In this document: piece after piece, positions 27,578 to 37,797 of the stretch
How the letters are laid out: the number at the start of each line of letters is the position of its first letter
Numbering within the stretch: position 1 is the stretch's first letter
Assembly (NCBI RefSeq): GCF_014647895.1
Contig: NZ_BMQB01000002.1
Coordinates: forward strand, 124,001 to 188,000
Direction of reading: 5' to 3'
DNA length: 64,000 bases
From: Pilimelia anulata
GTDB taxonomy: Bacteria > Actinomycetota > Actinomycetes > Mycobacteriales > Micromonosporaceae
Notes under the pieces: generated by a model
What the model saw: only the letters and a program-made list of their open reading frames with translations
Told to the model about the DNA's origin: nothing
The model's database searches: none
Position numbers and translations under genes: made by a program

Positions 27578-28369
27578 TCAGCCGGCCGGGGTGCCCTGCG
27601 GCAGGTCGATCGGCGTCGTACCGGTCGAGGTGACGCCCTCGGAGCACGGCACGTTCTCCACCGCGGCGTTCTTGCGGAACGCCTTGATGAACTGGTTGAC
27701 CCGCTCGTCGTCGGCGGAGTCGAGCTTGAGCTGGTACCCCCACGCCTGGAGCGAGATCGGCGCGCTGAGGTTCGGGAACGGCGACAGGATCATCCGGTCC
27801 CGGTTGCGCACCTTCGCGGCCAGCTTGTCGACCTGGTCCTTGGCGACGTCCGGCCGGTACGTGATCCACACCGCGCCGTGCTCCAGGCTGTGCACGACGT
27901 GCTCGTTGGCGATCGGCGCGTCGAAGACCTCGCCGACGCAGTTCTGCCAGCGGGCGTTGTGCGGGCCGGCGACCGGCGGCAGGACGTCGTACTTGATCGG
28001 GCCGGTCTTGTGGTCGCCGCCCTGCACCAGCTTCGGGTCCGTCTTGCGGAAGTTGGACAGGCCCTTGATGTCGTCGGCGGTGACCTCGCTGTCGTTGCGC
28101 ACCACGGCCACCACGCCGAACGCGACGATGCCGACGGCGAGCAGCCCGACGAGGGAGAACAGCAGGATCGGCCCCCAGGGCCGGTCGCCCGCGACCTTGA
28201 CCGGCTTGATCGGCTTCCGCGGGCCCTTGCCGCCCGGCCGCCCGGCGCCCTTGCCGCCCGGCTTGCCCTGCCCGGCCTTCCCGCCCGGCCTGCCGGCGCC
28301 CGCTTTCGCCCCGCCCGTGCGGACCACCGACGGGTCGCGCTGGCTGTCACCGGTGCTGCTGATGCTCAT
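27578..28369 (-). CDS. DUF3105 membrane protein
   Basis: 263 residues with a very basic Gly/Lys/Pro-rich cytoplasmic N-terminus (GGKAGQGKPGGKGAGRPGGK repeats), one helix (GPILLFSLVGLLAVGIVAFGVVA) and an extracellular DUF3105 domain with YDVLPPVAGPHNARWQNCVG, NEHVVHSLEHGAVWITY and SPFPNLSAPISLQAWGY; conserved His residues suggest metal binding. It often accompanies DUF305 in actinobacteria, as here (gap 5 bp), implying a shared but undefined metal- or redox-related role at the membrane. ATG follows GAGG. Confidence 0.88.
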   Translation of the reverse strand: MSISSTGDSQRDPSVVRTGGAKAGAGRPGGKAGQGKPGGKGAGRPGGKGPRKPIKPVKVAGDRPWGPILLFSLVGLLAVGIVAFGVVAVVRNDSEVTADDIKGLSNFRKTDPKLVQGGDHKTGPIKYDVLPPVAGPHNARWQNCVGEVFDAPIANEHVVHSLEHGAVWITYRPDVAKDQVDKLAAKVRNRDRMILSPFPNLSAPISLQAWGYQLKLDSADDERVNQFIKAFRKNAAVENVPCSEGVTSTGTTPIDLPQGTPAG

Positions 28370-28607
28370 CGTGCCTCGTCATCCGTCGGGATTTCGGTTC
28401 ACCGCGCCGCGGCTCGGGGTGCGCCCGCCGCCCGGCCGCCGCCGGGCGGTGCCTGTCGGGCCGGCCACCGGACGGGCAGGACCCCGCCGGGGCCGCCGGG
28501 CCCACCGACGGCCGATAGTACCCCGGTTCCCCGGGTGCCCCGGCCCGCTGCGAAAACCCCCGATTCCGGCGCTCGGGCCGGTCCGGTAACGGGCTCGACC
28601 GGCTCGG

Positions 28608-28613
28608 TAGCAT
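28608..28613 (+). promoter_or_regulatory. -10 element TAGCAT of a leaderless argS transcript
   Basis: TAGCAT is followed by exactly six bases (ACGGAA) and then the GTG start, so the transcript would begin at the start codon. No Shine-Dalgarno is present. Confidence 0.6.
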
Positions 28614-28619
28614 ACGGAA

Positions 28620-30284
28620 GTGACTCCCGACCAGCTCGCCGAGACCGTGCTCGCCGCCGTCCGTGACGTCTTCGCCGCCCGCGGCCTCGACCCGGCCGCC
28701 CTGCCGGCGACCACGGCGGTCGAGCGACCGCGCAACCCGGAGCACGGCGACTACGCCTCCACGCTCGCCCTCCAGGTCGCCAAGCGGGTCGGCGTGGCCC
28801 CGCGCGAGCTGGCCGGTGCCCTGGCCGAGCGGCTGGGCGCCGCGCCCGGCATCAAGTCGGTGGAGATCGCCGGGCCGGGCTTCCTCAACATCCGGCTCGA
28901 CGCCGCCGCCGCGGGCGAGCTGGCCCGGGTCGTGGTCGAGGCCGGGCCGGCGTACGGGCGGTCGGAGCGGCTGGGCGGCGAGCGGATCAACCTGGAGTTC
29001 GTCTCCGCCAACCCCACCGGCCCCGTGCACCTCGGGCACACCAGGTGGGCCGCGGTCGGCGACGCGCTGCGCCGGATCCTGACCGCCGCGGGCGCCCGGG
29101 TCGACAGCGAGCACTACACCAACGACGCCGGCCTGCAGGTCGAGCGGTTCGCCGAGTCGCTGTACGCGGCGGCGACCGGGCGGCCGGCGCCCGACGAGGG
29201 GTACGCCGGCGGGTACGTCGCCGACGTCGCGGCCCGGCTGGTCGCCGCCCACCCGGGGCTGCTGGACGGGCCCGCCGACGCCGCGCTCGCGGTGTTCCGG
29301 GACGAGGGGTACCGGGTCATGCTCGCCGATATGCGGGCCAGCCTGGAGCGGTTCGGCGTGCACTTCGACGTCTGGTTCTCCGAGCGCACGCTGCACGCCG
29401 GCGGCGCCGTCGAGCGGGCGCTGGCCACGCTGCGGGCGCAGGGCCACGTGTACGACCACGAGGGCGCGGTCTGGCTGCGCACCACCGACTTCGGCGACGA
29501 CAAGGACCGGGTGCTGATCCGGTCCAACGGGGAGAAGACGTACTTCGCCGCCGACGCCGCCTACTACCTGGACAAGCGCGGCCGCGGCTACGACCGGTGC
29601 ATCTACCTGCTCGGCGCCGACCACCACGGGTACATCGGCCGGCTGCGGGCGATCGCCGCCTGCGCCGGGGACGACCCGGCGGCGAACATCGAGGTGCTGA
29701 TCGGGCAGCTCGTGAGCCTGCTGCGCGGGGGCGAGCCGGTCCGGCTGTCCAAGCGCGCCGGGACGCTGATCACGCTGGACGAGATCGTCGAGGCCGTCGG
29801 CGTGGACGCCGCCCGGTACTCGCTGGCCCGCTCGTCGACCGACTCGCCGCTGACGCTGGACATCGAGGAGATCACCCGGGCGGCGAACGACAACCCGGTG
29901 CACTACGTCCGGTACGCGCACGCCCGCTGCTGCTCGGTCCTGCGCAACGCCGCCGAGCTGGGCCTGGACCGCGGCGCGGGGCTGCAACCGGCGCTGCTGG
30001 CGCACGAGCGGGAGAACGTCCTGCTCAAGAGCCTGGGCGAGTTCCCGGCGGTGGTCGCCACGGCCGCCGAGCTGCGCGAGCCGCACCGGGTGGCCCGGTA
30101 CCTGGAGGAGCTGGCCGCCGACTACCACCGGTTCCAGTCGACCGACGCGTGCCGGATCCTGCCCCGCGGCGACGAGCCGGCGACGGATCTGCACAGGGCG
30201 CGGCTGTGGCTGGTCGAGGCGACCCGTACGGTAATCGCCAACGGCCTCGACCTGTTGGGCGTGTCGGCACCGGACCGCATGTAG
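28620..30284 (+). CDS. argS: Arginyl-tRNA synthetase
   Basis: 554 residues, class I aminoacyl-tRNA synthetase charging tRNA-Arg. It has the N-terminal Add1 domain ([14 protein letters not shown]), the HIGH-type motif as HLGH at 137-140 ([12 protein letters not shown]), the arginine-pocket region [17 protein letters not shown], the KMSKS-type element as RLSKRAG (~375-380), and a DALR anticodon-binding domain near the end ([15 protein letters not shown]). GTG is preceded by a -10 element at leaderless spacing. It opens the conserved argS-lysA-hom-thrC block. Confidence 0.97.
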   Translation: MTPDQLAETVLAAVRDVFAARGLDPAALPATTAVERPRNPEHGDYASTLALQVAKRVGVAPRELAGALAERLGAAPGIKSVEIAGPGFLNIRLDAAAAGELARVVVEAGPAYGRSERLGGERINLEFVSANPTGPVHLGHTRWAAVGDALRRILTAAGARVDSEHYTNDAGLQVERFAESLYAAATGRPAPDEGYAGGYVADVAARLVAAHPGLLDGPADAALAVFRDEGYRVMLADMRASLERFGVHFDVWFSERTLHAGGAVERALATLRAQGHVYDHEGAVWLRTTDFGDDKDRVLIRSNGEKTYFAADAAYYLDKRGRGYDRCIYLLGADHHGYIGRLRAIAACAGDDPAANIEVLIGQLVSLLRGGEPVRLSKRAGTLITLDEIVEAVGVDAARYSLARSSTDSPLTLDIEEITRAANDNPVHYVRYAHARCCSVLRNAAELGLDRGAGLQPALLAHERENVLLKSLGEFPAVVATAAELREPHRVARYLEELAADYHRFQSTDACRILPRGDEPATDLHRARLWLVEATRTVIANGLDLLGVSAPDRM

Positions 30285-30380
30285 CGGGGCCCGGCGGCGG
30301 CGCGGACCACCCCCCGCCCGGGGCCGTGGACCATGTCGAGGAGCTATTGAGGTGGGCATCGTGATTTTCGGAGCCGGACG

Positions 30381-31772
30381 ATGAGCGGGCGCGCGCACGA
30401 GGCGGGTGCGCTGCACCAGGAGATCGGGCACCGGGGGCCGGAGTGGCTGCGCCCGCCGGCCGACGTCAACGCGCTGCTGCCGCGGCTGTGGTCGCGGTCG
30501 GTCGCCCGCGGCGACGACGGCGAGCTGGCCGTCGCCGGGCACCGGGTGAGCGCGCTGGCGGCCGAGTTCGGCACGCCGCTGTTCGTCCTGGACGTGGCCG
30601 ACTTCACCGCCCGCTGCCGCGACTTCGCCGAGGCGTTCGCCGACGCCGACGTGTTCTACGCCGGCAAGGCGTTCCTGTCCCGGGCGGTGGCCCGCTGGGT
30701 GGACGAGTGCGGCCTGCACCTGGACGTGTGCACCGGCGGCGAGCTGGCGGTGGCGCTGTCGGCCGGGTTCCCGCCGGCGAGGCTGGGCCTGCACGGCAAC
30801 AACAAGTCGACCAACGAGCTGGCCCGGGCGGTCGACGCCGGGGTGGGGCGGATCATCGTCGACTCGTTCCACGAGATCGAGCGGCTGACCGCGCTGGCCC
30901 GCGAGCGCGGCGTCCGGCAGCGGGTGCTGCTGCGGGTGACCTGCGGCGTCGAGGCGCACACCCACGAGTTCATCGCGACCGCGCACGAGGACCAGAAGTT
31001 CGGCCTGTCGCTGGCCAGCGGCGCCGCGCTGGAGGCCGCGCTGCGGATCCTGGACGACGGGGTGCTGGAGCTGGCCGGGCTGCACTCGCACATCGGCTCG
31101 CAGATCTTCGACGCGTCCGGCTTCGAGGTGGCCGCGCGGCGCATCCTCGGCCTGCAGGCGCAGATCCGGGACGCGCGCGGCGCCGAGCTGCCCGAGCTGG
31201 ACCTGGGCGGCGGCTTCGGCATCGCGTACACCAGCCAGGACGACCCGGCGCCGGCCAAGGAGCTGGCCGAGCGGCTGCGCTCGATCGTCACCGACGAGTG
31301 CCGGGCCCGCGGGCTGCGCGAGCCGCGGCTGTCGATCGAGCCGGGCCGGGCGCTGATCGGCCCGGCGATGCTGACCCTGTACGGGGTGGGCACGGTCAAG
31401 GACGTCGACGGCCTGCGCACGTACGTGTCGGTGGACGGCGGGATGAGCGACAACATCCGCACGGCGCTGTACGGCGCCTCCTACTCGGCCACGCTCGCCT
31501 CGCGCCGGTCGACCGCGGGCCCGCTGCTGACCCGGATCGTCGGCAAGCACTGCGAGAGCGGCGACATCGTCGTGCAGGACGAGTTCCTGCCGACGGACAT
31601 CCGGCCGGGAGACCTCGTCGCCGTACCGGGGACGGGCGCCTATTGTCGCAGCATGGCGAGCAACTACAACCACGTGCCGCGGGCGGCGGTCGTGGCCGTG
31701 GACGAGGCGGGCGCGCGGCTGATCGTGCGCCGCGAGACCGAGGAGGACCTCCTCCGGCTGGACGTCGGATGA
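30381..31772 (+). CDS. lysA: Diaminopimelate decarboxylase
   Basis: 463 residues. This PLP enzyme makes L-lysine from meso-diaminopimelate. The alanine-racemase-like barrel shows the Schiff-base lysine Lys96 in [50 protein letters not shown], and [10 protein letters not shown]; the C-terminal domain has [17 protein letters not shown] with the catalytic Cys and [18 protein letters not shown] follows a GGAG sequence. The stop overlaps hom (ATGA), so the lysine and threonine branches of the aspartate pathway are co-expressed. Confidence 0.97.
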   Translation: MSGRAHEAGALHQEIGHRGPEWLRPPADVNALLPRLWSRSVARGDDGELAVAGHRVSALAAEFGTPLFVLDVADFTARCRDFAEAFADADVFYAGKAFLSRAVARWVDECGLHLDVCTGGELAVALSAGFPPARLGLHGNNKSTNELARAVDAGVGRIIVDSFHEIERLTALARERGVRQRVLLRVTCGVEAHTHEFIATAHEDQKFGLSLASGAALEAALRILDDGVLELAGLHSHIGSQIFDASGFEVAARRILGLQAQIRDARGAELPELDLGGGFGIAYTSQDDPAPAKELAERLRSIVTDECRARGLREPRLSIEPGRALIGPAMLTLYGVGTVKDVDGLRTYVSVDGGMSDNIRTALYGASYSATLASRRSTAGPLLTRIVGKHCESGDIVVQDEFLPTDIRPGDLVAVPGTGAYCRSMASNYNHVPRAAVVAVDEAGARLIVRRETEEDLLRLDVG

Positions 31773-33070
31773 GCGCGCCGGGCGGCGACCGGCCGCTGCG
31801 GGTGGCCCTGCTCGGCTGCGGCACGGTCGGTACCGAGGTGGTCCGGCTGCTGCACGAGCAGTCGGCGGACCTGACCGCGCGGATCGGCGTACCGATCGAG
31901 CTGGCCGGCATCGCCGTGCGCCGGATCGGGCGCGACCGCGGCGACCTGCCGGTGGACCCGGCGCTGTTCACCACCGACCCGGCCGAGCTGATCACCCGGG
32001 ACGACATCGACGTCGTCATCGAGGTGATCGGCGGGATCGACCCGGTGCGCGGCTGGCTGACCACGGCGCTGCGGGCCGGCAAGAGCGTGGTGACGGCGAA
32101 CAAGGCCCTGCTGGCCGAGGACGGCGCCGCGCTGCACGAGGCGGCCGCCGCGGGCGACGCGGACCTGTACTACGAGGCCGCGGTGGCCGGGGCGATCCCG
32201 CTGCTGCGCCCGCTGCGCGAGTCGCTGCACGGCGACACGATCACCCGGCTGACCGGCATCGTCAACGGCACGACCAACTACATCCTGTCCGCGATGGACG
32301 CCACCGGCGCCGGCTTCGCCGAGGCGCTGGAGCGGGCCACCGAGCTGGGGTACGCCGAGGCCGACCCGACCGCCGACATCGAGGGCTTCGACGCGGCGGC
32401 GAAGGCGGCGATCCTGGCGTCGCTGGCGTTCCACTCCCGGGTCACCGCCGCGGACGTGTACCGCGAGGGGATCACCGAGGTCACCGCCGCCGACGTGGCG
32501 AGCGCGGCCGAGATGAACTGCACGATCAAGCTGCTCTGCCTGGCCGAGCGGGTGGACGACGCGGTGTCGGTCCGGGTGTACCCGGCGATGATCCCGCGGA
32601 CGCACCCGCTGGCCGGGGTGAACGGCGCGTTCAACGCGGTGTTCGTCGAGGCGTCCGCGGCCGGCGAGCTGATGCTGTACGGGCAGGGCGCCGGCGGCGC
32701 CCCGACGGCCAGCGCGGTCCTCGGCGACCTGGTCGCGGTGTGCCGCAACCGGCGGGCCGGGGTGCGCGCGCCCAGCGAGTCGGCGTACGCCGACCTGAAG
32801 GCGCGGCCGATCGGCGAGGCGCTGACCCGGTACCACGTGCGGCTCGACGTCGCCGACCGGCCGGGCGTGCTGTCCACGGTGGCCGCGGTGTTCGCCACGC
32901 ACGACGTCTCGATCGCGACGGTCCGGCAGGCCGGGCGCAACGACGACGCGTCGCTGGTGATCGTCACCCACCGCGCGCCCGACGCCGCGCTGGCCGCGAC
33001 GATCTCGGAGCTGCGCGCGCTGCCGATGGTCCGGTCGGTGGTCAGCGTGCTGCGGGTGGAGGCGCTGTGA
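31769..33070 (+). CDS. hom: Homoserine dehydrogenase
   Basis: 433 residues. It reduces aspartate semialdehyde to homoserine with NAD(P)H. It carries the Rossmann motif [12 protein letters not shown], the signature [33 protein letters not shown] with the catalytic Asp/Glu region, and a C-terminal ACT domain ([20 protein letters not shown]) for feedback control by threonine. It overlaps lysA by ATGA and thrC by GTGA, so translation of the three is tightly coupled. Confidence 0.97.
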   Translation: MSAPGGDRPLRVALLGCGTVGTEVVRLLHEQSADLTARIGVPIELAGIAVRRIGRDRGDLPVDPALFTTDPAELITRDDIDVVIEVIGGIDPVRGWLTTALRAGKSVVTANKALLAEDGAALHEAAAAGDADLYYEAAVAGAIPLLRPLRESLHGDTITRLTGIVNGTTNYILSAMDATGAGFAEALERATELGYAEADPTADIEGFDAAAKAAILASLAFHSRVTAADVYREGITEVTAADVASAAEMNCTIKLLCLAERVDDAVSVRVYPAMIPRTHPLAGVNGAFNAVFVEASAAGELMLYGQGAGGAPTASAVLGDLVAVCRNRRAGVRAPSESAYADLKARPIGEALTRYHVRLDVADRPGVLSTVAAVFATHDVSIATVRQAGRNDDASLVIVTHRAPDAALAATISELRALPMVRSVVSVLRVEAL

Positions 33071-34122
33071 GCAACTGGCGGGGACTGATCGAGGAGTTCC
33101 GGGACCGGCTGCCCGTCGGGCCGGACACGCCGGTGGTGACGCTGCTGGAGGGCAACACGCCGCTGCTGCCGGCGCCGGCCCTGTCGGCGCGCACGGGCGC
33201 GGAGGTGCTGCTCAAGGTCGAGGGGGCGAACCCGACCGGGTCCTTCAAGGACCGCGGGATGACCGTGGCGGTGGCCAAGGCCGTCGGCGCGGGAGCGCGG
33301 GCGGTGATCTGCGCCTCGACCGGCAACACGAGCGCGTCGGCGGCGGCGTACGCGGCCCGGGCCGGGATCACCTGCGCGGTGCTGGTGCCCCGCGGCAAGA
33401 TCGCCATGGGCAAGCTGGCCCAGGCGCTCGTGCACGGCGCCCGGCTGGTCGAGGTCGAGGGCAACTTCGACGACTGCCTGGCGGTCGCCTCGAAGCTGGC
33501 GCTGGAGTACCCGGTCACGCTGGTCAACTCCGTGAACCCGGACCGGCTGCACGGCCAGAAGACGGCCGCGTTCGAGATCGTCGCCGCCCTCGGCGACGCC
33601 CCGGACGTGCACTGCATCCCGGTCGGCAACGCGGGCAACATCAGCGCCTACTGGCTGGGGTACGGCGAGGACCACGCCGCCGGCCACGCCACCCGCCGGC
33701 CGCGGATGTTCGGCTTCCAGGCCGCCGGGGCGGCGCCGATCGTGCGCGGCGAGGTGGTCCGCGACCCGGAGACCATCGCCACGGCGATCCGGATCGGCAA
33801 CCCGGCGAGCTGGACCCTGGCCACGGCGGCCCGGGACGAGTCGGGCGGGCTGATCGACGCGGTGACCGACGACGAGATCCGCGCGGCGTACGCGCTGCTC
33901 GCCCGCGAGGTCGGCGTGTTCGTCGAGCTGGGCAGCGCGGCGAGCGTCGCGGGGCTGCTCAAGACGGCGGCCGACGGCCGGCTGCCGCGCGGCGCGCGGG
34001 TGGTCTGCACGGTCACCGGCAACGGCCTGAAGGACCCGGGGTCGGCGCTGGAGAGCGCGCCGGAGCCGGTCTCGGTACCGAACGACGCCGGCGCCATCGC
34101 CGCCCGCCTCGGCCTCGCCTGA
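33067..34122 (+). CDS. thrC: Threonine synthase
   Basis: 351 residues, a fold-type II PLP enzyme converting O-phosphohomoserine to threonine. The PLP lysine is Lys61 in [31 protein letters not shown] binds the cofactor, and the phosphate loop is [11 protein letters not shown]. The GTG start overlaps the hom stop by four bases. The expected next gene, thrB, is displaced by two inserted genes; a palindrome 49 bp after the stop separates them. Confidence 0.97.
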   Translation: MSNWRGLIEEFRDRLPVGPDTPVVTLLEGNTPLLPAPALSARTGAEVLLKVEGANPTGSFKDRGMTVAVAKAVGAGARAVICASTGNTSASAAAYAARAGITCAVLVPRGKIAMGKLAQALVHGARLVEVEGNFDDCLAVASKLALEYPVTLVNSVNPDRLHGQKTAAFEIVAALGDAPDVHCIPVGNAGNISAYWLGYGEDHAAGHATRRPRMFGFQAAGAAPIVRGEVVRDPETIATAIRIGNPASWTLATAARDESGGLIDAVTDDEIRAAYALLAREVGVFVELGSAASVAGLLKTAADGRLPRGARVVCTVTGNGLKDPGSALESAPEPVSVPNDAGAIAARLGLA

Positions 34123-34170
34123 GTCGGATACCCGATTTCCCCGGTCCGCCGGGTGGCCCGCGCTCGTTAG

Positions 34171-34204
34171 CATCGCTCCCCACCGGCACCGGTGGGGAGC
34201 GATG
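34171..34204. promoter_or_regulatory. Perfect 34-bp palindrome overlapping a promoter
   Basis: The arms CATCGCTCCCCACCGG and CCGGTGGGGAGCGATG (16 bp each) flank a 2-base centre. A TAGCAT -10 candidate (34168-34173) overlaps its left edge and would put the transcript start inside it. It is either an operator for the deacetylase gene, a leader hairpin, or the end of the thr operon. No U-tract follows. Confidence 0.6.
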
Positions 34205-34220
34205 CGGCGACGGGGGCGGC

Positions 34221-35036
34221 ATGGACGGGGAATCGGGGGCGGGCACGACCCGCCGGGGCTGGCTGCGCCGGGCCGGGCTGCTGGCGCTGGGGGCGGGCTG
34301 CGGCGGCGCCGGCGCGGTCGGCGGGGCGGACCTGCTGGACCGCGCGCTGCCGATCCGCGGCGGCGCCGCGTCGGCCACCACCGCGAGCCGCGGCGCGCAC
34401 CCCGGCCTCGACCGGCTGGACGTGCTCTGGTCGATCCGCACCGAGCGCAAGCTGGTGGCGCTGACCTTCGACGACGGCCCGAAGCCGAACTGGACCACGC
34501 TCACCCTGGACACCCTCGACGCGCTCGGCGTGCCGGCCACGTTCTTCTTCGTCGGCGACCGCGCCCGCCGGTACGCCGGCGTCGTCCGCGGCCGGATGGA
34601 CCGGCACGAGGTCGGCAACCACTCGTGGCGGCACCACGACCTCGCCCGGCTGGACGCCGGCGCCGTCCGCGCCGACCTGGAACGAGCGCACGACGCGATC
34701 GCCGCCGCCACCGGGCGGACGCCGCGGCTGTTCCGCCCGCCGTACGGGCACCTCGGCGGCTCGACCCTGCTCGCCGCGAGCGAGCTGGGCTACCGGGTCG
34801 TGCTGTGGAGCCGGCAGATGGTCGAGTCCCGGTTCCCCGGCGACCCGGCCGGGCACGCCGCGCACGTCGCCGCGGGGGTGGCGCCCGGCGCGGTGCTGCT
34901 CGCCCACGACGTCGGCCCGGCCGACCGGCTGGTCGCGCTGCGCGGGCTGCCCGAGCTGGTCCGCCGGGTGCGGGCCCGCGGGTACCGGTTCGTCACGGTC
35001 GGCGAGCTGCTGCGCGCCGGTCACCCGGTGGGCTGA
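34221..35036 (+). CDS. Polysaccharide deacetylase (CE4/NodB family), Tat-exported
   Basis: 271 residues. A twin-arginine-type leader (TTRRGWLRRAGLLALGAGC) precedes a NodB-homology domain with motif 1 TFDDGPKP (catalytic Asp-Asp), motif 2 HEVGNHSWRHHDL (metal-binding His pair), motif 3 RPPYGHLG, and AVLLAHDVG as the later His motif. It should remove N-acetyl or O-acetyl groups from a wall or extracellular glycan. The Cys after the leader could also suggest a lipoprotein, but the lipobox is poor. It is an insertion between thrC and thrB and probably has its own promoter at the palindrome. Confidence 0.92.
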   Translation: MDGESGAGTTRRGWLRRAGLLALGAGCGGAGAVGGADLLDRALPIRGGAASATTASRGAHPGLDRLDVLWSIRTERKLVALTFDDGPKPNWTTLTLDTLDALGVPATFFFVGDRARRYAGVVRGRMDRHEVGNHSWRHHDLARLDAGAVRADLERAHDAIAAATGRTPRLFRPPYGHLGGSTLLAASELGYRVVLWSRQMVESRFPGDPAGHAAHVAAGVAPGAVLLAHDVGPADRLVALRGLPELVRRVRARGYRFVTVGELLRAGHPVG

Positions 35037-35051
35037 ATCCGCTCCGGCGGG

Positions 35052-35057
35052 TAAGGT
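35052..35057 (+). promoter_or_regulatory. -10 element TAAGGT of a leaderless MFS transcript
   Basis: TAAGGT is followed by six bases (GCGCTG) and the GTG start at 35064, the same geometry as argS, thrB and glyA. Confidence 0.5.
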
Positions 35058-35063
35058 GCGCTG

Positions 35064-36311
35064 GTGTCTTCACCCCTTCCCCCGTCCTCCTCCGTGCTGG
35101 GCCTGCTCCGCCGCAACCGGGACTTCCGCCGCCTGTTCGCCGCCGAGCTGGTGCTGTTCGGCTCGGACTGGTTCGTGCTGGTCCCGCTCCTGGTCCTGCT
35201 GCCGACCCTGACCGGCAGTGGCCTGCTCGGCGCCCTCGTCCTCGCCGCCTCGACGGGCGCCGGCGCGCTGCTGCTGCCCGTCGGCGGCTCGTTCGCCGAC
35301 CGGTACGACCGGCGCACGATCATGCGGCTGGCCAACCTCGCCGCGCTGGTCGGCGTGCTGGCCATGCTCGCCGTCCGGGACGCGGCGACCGCCTGGCTCG
35401 CGCTGCCCGCCGCCGGGGTCGTCGCCATCGCCAAGGCGTTCTACTCGCCGGCCGCCGGCGCCGCCCTGCCCAACGTCGTCGACCCGGCCGACCTGGCGCT
35501 CGCCAACGCCATCGCCGGCTCGGCCTGGGGCACGATGGCGATCGTCGGCGCCTCGCTCGGCGGGGTGCTGGCCACCACCGTCGGGCCGTACGTCAGCTTC
35601 GGCATCGCGTTCGCCTGCCTCGCGCTGGCCGCGGCGCTGCTGTGGGGGATCCGCCGGCCGCTGCAGGCGCCGCGCGAGCCGGCGAGCGTGCCGACCCGGA
35701 CGTTCGCGTCGGTGCGCGAGTCGCTGCGGTACATCAACGCGAACCCGCGGGTCCGGGCGCTGGTCACGGTGAAGTCCGCGGTCGGGCTGGGCAACGGCGT
35801 GCTGGCGACGTTCCCGCTGCTCGCGCTCGCGTTCGGCACCGGCGGCTGGGGGACGGGGCTGCTGTTCGCCGTCCGCGGCGCCGGGGCGCTGATCGGGCCG
35901 CTGCTCATGCGCCCGGTGCTCACCCACCGGCGGTGGCTGCTGCCGGTGCTCGGGCTGTCCATGGCGACGTACGGGCTGGCGTACCTCGGGGTGGCCGCGG
36001 CCGGCTGGTTCCCGCTGATCCTCGGCCTGGTCTTCCTCGCGCACCTGGCCGGCGGCGCGAACTGGGTGACGTCGAACTTCGCCCTCCAGCACGAGGTCCC
36101 GGACGGGCTGCGCGGCCGGGTCATCGCCACCGACATGATGCTGGCCACCCTGGCGATCTCGGTCAGCCAGCTCGTCGTCGGCGCGCTGCTCGGCGCGGTG
36201 TCGGTGACCGGGCTGATCGCCGGCTGCGGCGCGGTGACCCTGCTGTACGCGGCCCTGTGGCGGCTGGGGACCCGCCGGCTGCCCGCGCCGGCCCACCCGG
36301 CGGCCGCGTGA
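35064..36311 (+). CDS. MFS transporter, enterobactin-exporter (EntS)-like type
   Basis: 415 residues with about eleven to twelve hydrophobic helices. The loop FADRYDRRTIMRLANLAALV is the motif-A-type sequence between helices 2 and 3, preceded by an N-terminal LLRRNRDFRRLFAAELVLFGSDW typical of the DHA3 subfamily (EntS, macrolide exporters). It should export a small molecule with proton antiport. It has its own leaderless promoter, so it is not obligatorily co-transcribed with the deacetylase 27 bp upstream. The substrate cannot be deduced. Confidence 0.88.
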   Translation: MSSPLPPSSSVLGLLRRNRDFRRLFAAELVLFGSDWFVLVPLLVLLPTLTGSGLLGALVLAASTGAGALLLPVGGSFADRYDRRTIMRLANLAALVGVLAMLAVRDAATAWLALPAAGVVAIAKAFYSPAAGAALPNVVDPADLALANAIAGSAWGTMAIVGASLGGVLATTVGPYVSFGIAFACLALAAALLWGIRRPLQAPREPASVPTRTFASVRESLRYINANPRVRALVTVKSAVGLGNGVLATFPLLALAFGTGGWGTGLLFAVRGAGALIGPLLMRPVLTHRRWLLPVLGLSMATYGLAYLGVAAAGWFPLILGLVFLAHLAGGANWVTSNFALQHEVPDGLRGRVIATDMMLATLAISVSQLVVGALLGAVSVTGLIAGCGAVTLLYAALWRLGTRRLPAPAHPAAA

Positions 36312-36323
36312 ATGATCACCCGA

Positions 36324-36329
36324 TAGCCT
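36324..36329 (+). promoter_or_regulatory. -10 element TAGCCT of a leaderless thrB transcript
   Basis: TAGCCT is followed by six bases (GATCAC) and GTG at 36336, with no ribosome site. This gives thrB its own promoter after the insertion that separates it from thrC. Confidence 0.55.
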
Positions 36330-36335
36330 GATCAC

Positions 36336-37241
36336 GTGTCCACTCTCCTGTCCGAACCCGTGACGGTCCGCGCGCCGGCCAGCAGCGCCAACCTCGGCCC
36401 GGGCTTCGACGCGTGCGGCCTCGCCCTGGACGTGTACGACGAGGTGACCGCCCGGGTCACCGGGGACGCCGCGGGCGTGCGGGTCGAGGTGGCCGGCGAG
36501 GGCGCCGGGGCGCTGCCGGCCGACGAGCGGCACCTGGTGGTCCGCTCGCTGTACGCCGGGCTCGACGCGCTCGGCGTCCGCCCGCCGGGCCTGGCGGTGC
36601 GCTGCCGCAACGCGATCCCGCAGGCCCGCGGCATGGGCTCCTCCTCGGCGGCGATCGTGGCCGGGCTGGTGCTGGCCCGGGCGCTGGTCGCCGGCGGCGC
36701 CCGGCGCTGGCCGGACGCCGCGCTGCTGCGGCTGGCCAGCGAGATCGAGGGGCACCCGGACAACGTGGCCGCCTGCCTGCTCGGCGGGCTGACGATCGCC
36801 TGGACCGAGGCCGACGGCGCCCGGGCGGTCCGGCTGACCCCGCACCCGGAGCTGCAGCCGGTCGTCTACGTGCCGACCGGCCAGGGGCTGACCGCGCACG
36901 CCCGGGCGGCGCTGCCGGCGGCCGTCCCGCACCGGGACGCCGCGTTCGCCGCCGGCCGGGCGGCGCTGCTGGTGCACGCGCTGACCGAGCGGCCCGAGCT
37001 GGCGTTCGCCGCGACCGAGGACCGGCTGCACCAGCCGTACCGGGCGGCCGGCATGCCGGACACCGCCGCCCTGGTCGGGCGGCTGCGCGCGGCGGGTGTG
37101 GCGGCTGTGGTCAGCGGGGCGGGGCCCAGCGTGCTGGCGCTGTCGCCGGTGCCGCCGGCCGCCGAGCCCGGGCCGGAGTGGAAGCGGCTGGAGTGCGCCG
37201 TCGCGGCCGGGGCCGCCCCGGTGCCCGATTCCGCCGGCTGA
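36336..37241 (+). CDS. thrB: Homoserine kinase
   Basis: 301 residues, GHMP kinase that phosphorylates homoserine for threonine synthase. It has APASSANLGPGFDACGLAL (motif 1), IPQARGMGSSSAAIVAGL (ATP-binding motif 2), ASEIEGHPDNVAACLLGG, and VSGAGPSVLAL (motif 3). Start by leaderless promoter geometry. It is separated from thrC by about 2.2 kb carrying a deacetylase and an MFS gene, whereas most actinobacteria keep them adjacent. Confidence 0.96.
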   Translation: MSTLLSEPVTVRAPASSANLGPGFDACGLALDVYDEVTARVTGDAAGVRVEVAGEGAGALPADERHLVVRSLYAGLDALGVRPPGLAVRCRNAIPQARGMGSSSAAIVAGLVLARALVAGGARRWPDAALLRLASEIEGHPDNVAACLLGGLTIAWTEADGARAVRLTPHPELQPVVYVPTGQGLTAHARAALPAAVPHRDAAFAAGRAALLVHALTERPELAFAATEDRLHQPYRAAGMPDTAALVGRLRAAGVAAVVSGAGPSVLALSPVPPAAEPGPEWKRLECAVAAGAAPVPDSAG

Positions 37242-37797
37242 ACCGTACGCCGGCCGGTCGCGGGCAACGAGGCACGGACGGGAAAGTTGCGGGCGCCCGT
37301 GCCCGGCGTCGCGCGGCGGGGTATGCTGGACACGCCGCACGGCACATAGCCGCAGGTAGCTTGCCGTAGCCAGCGGAGTTTTACTACGCTTCCGGCAAGC
37401 ACAGTTCGCGCAGTTGGCGATCTTCAGTGGGTTGACCCGTTCGATGGGCCTCCAGCCCGATCTCGACGGCCGATCCGTCATCTCGTCAAGCAGCCTTGTG
37501 TTCCACCGTCTTGACGGGTCGCTGACCTGCGGCGTTCGCCCCCGGTCCGGACTCGCTCCGGCACGACCGTTGGCGAAAGTGTCCGTCCCGGCCGCTGGAG
37601 GCGTAGCGGCCCGGTACGGGAGACGCGGGCACCACCTCCCCCCACCCGACCGGGCCGGGGGGGTCGGTACCCGCGCGGCTGTGCCCCACCCCCGCACTTG
37701 CGTATGCCGCGCAGGGCGCGGGGTCTACCGAGGCCACCCGAGCGGTGCTGGCGTGTTCCAGCCAGGTCGGCCCCGGCCCACCGAGGGAAGGAATCCA
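37242..37797 (+). promoter_or_regulatory. Long rho leader with promoter
   Basis: No gene is supported in these 556 bases. A TATGCT -10 candidate (37322-37327) would start transcription near 37334, leaving a ~465-nt untranslated leader before the TTG start of rho. Its middle contains C-rich, relatively unpaired tracts (e.g. ACCACCTCCCCCCACCC around 37630) next to a G-run (CCGGGGGGGTCGG), a composition suitable for Rho loading and autoregulated termination; rho is autoregulated in its leader in several bacteria. Confidence 0.5.
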
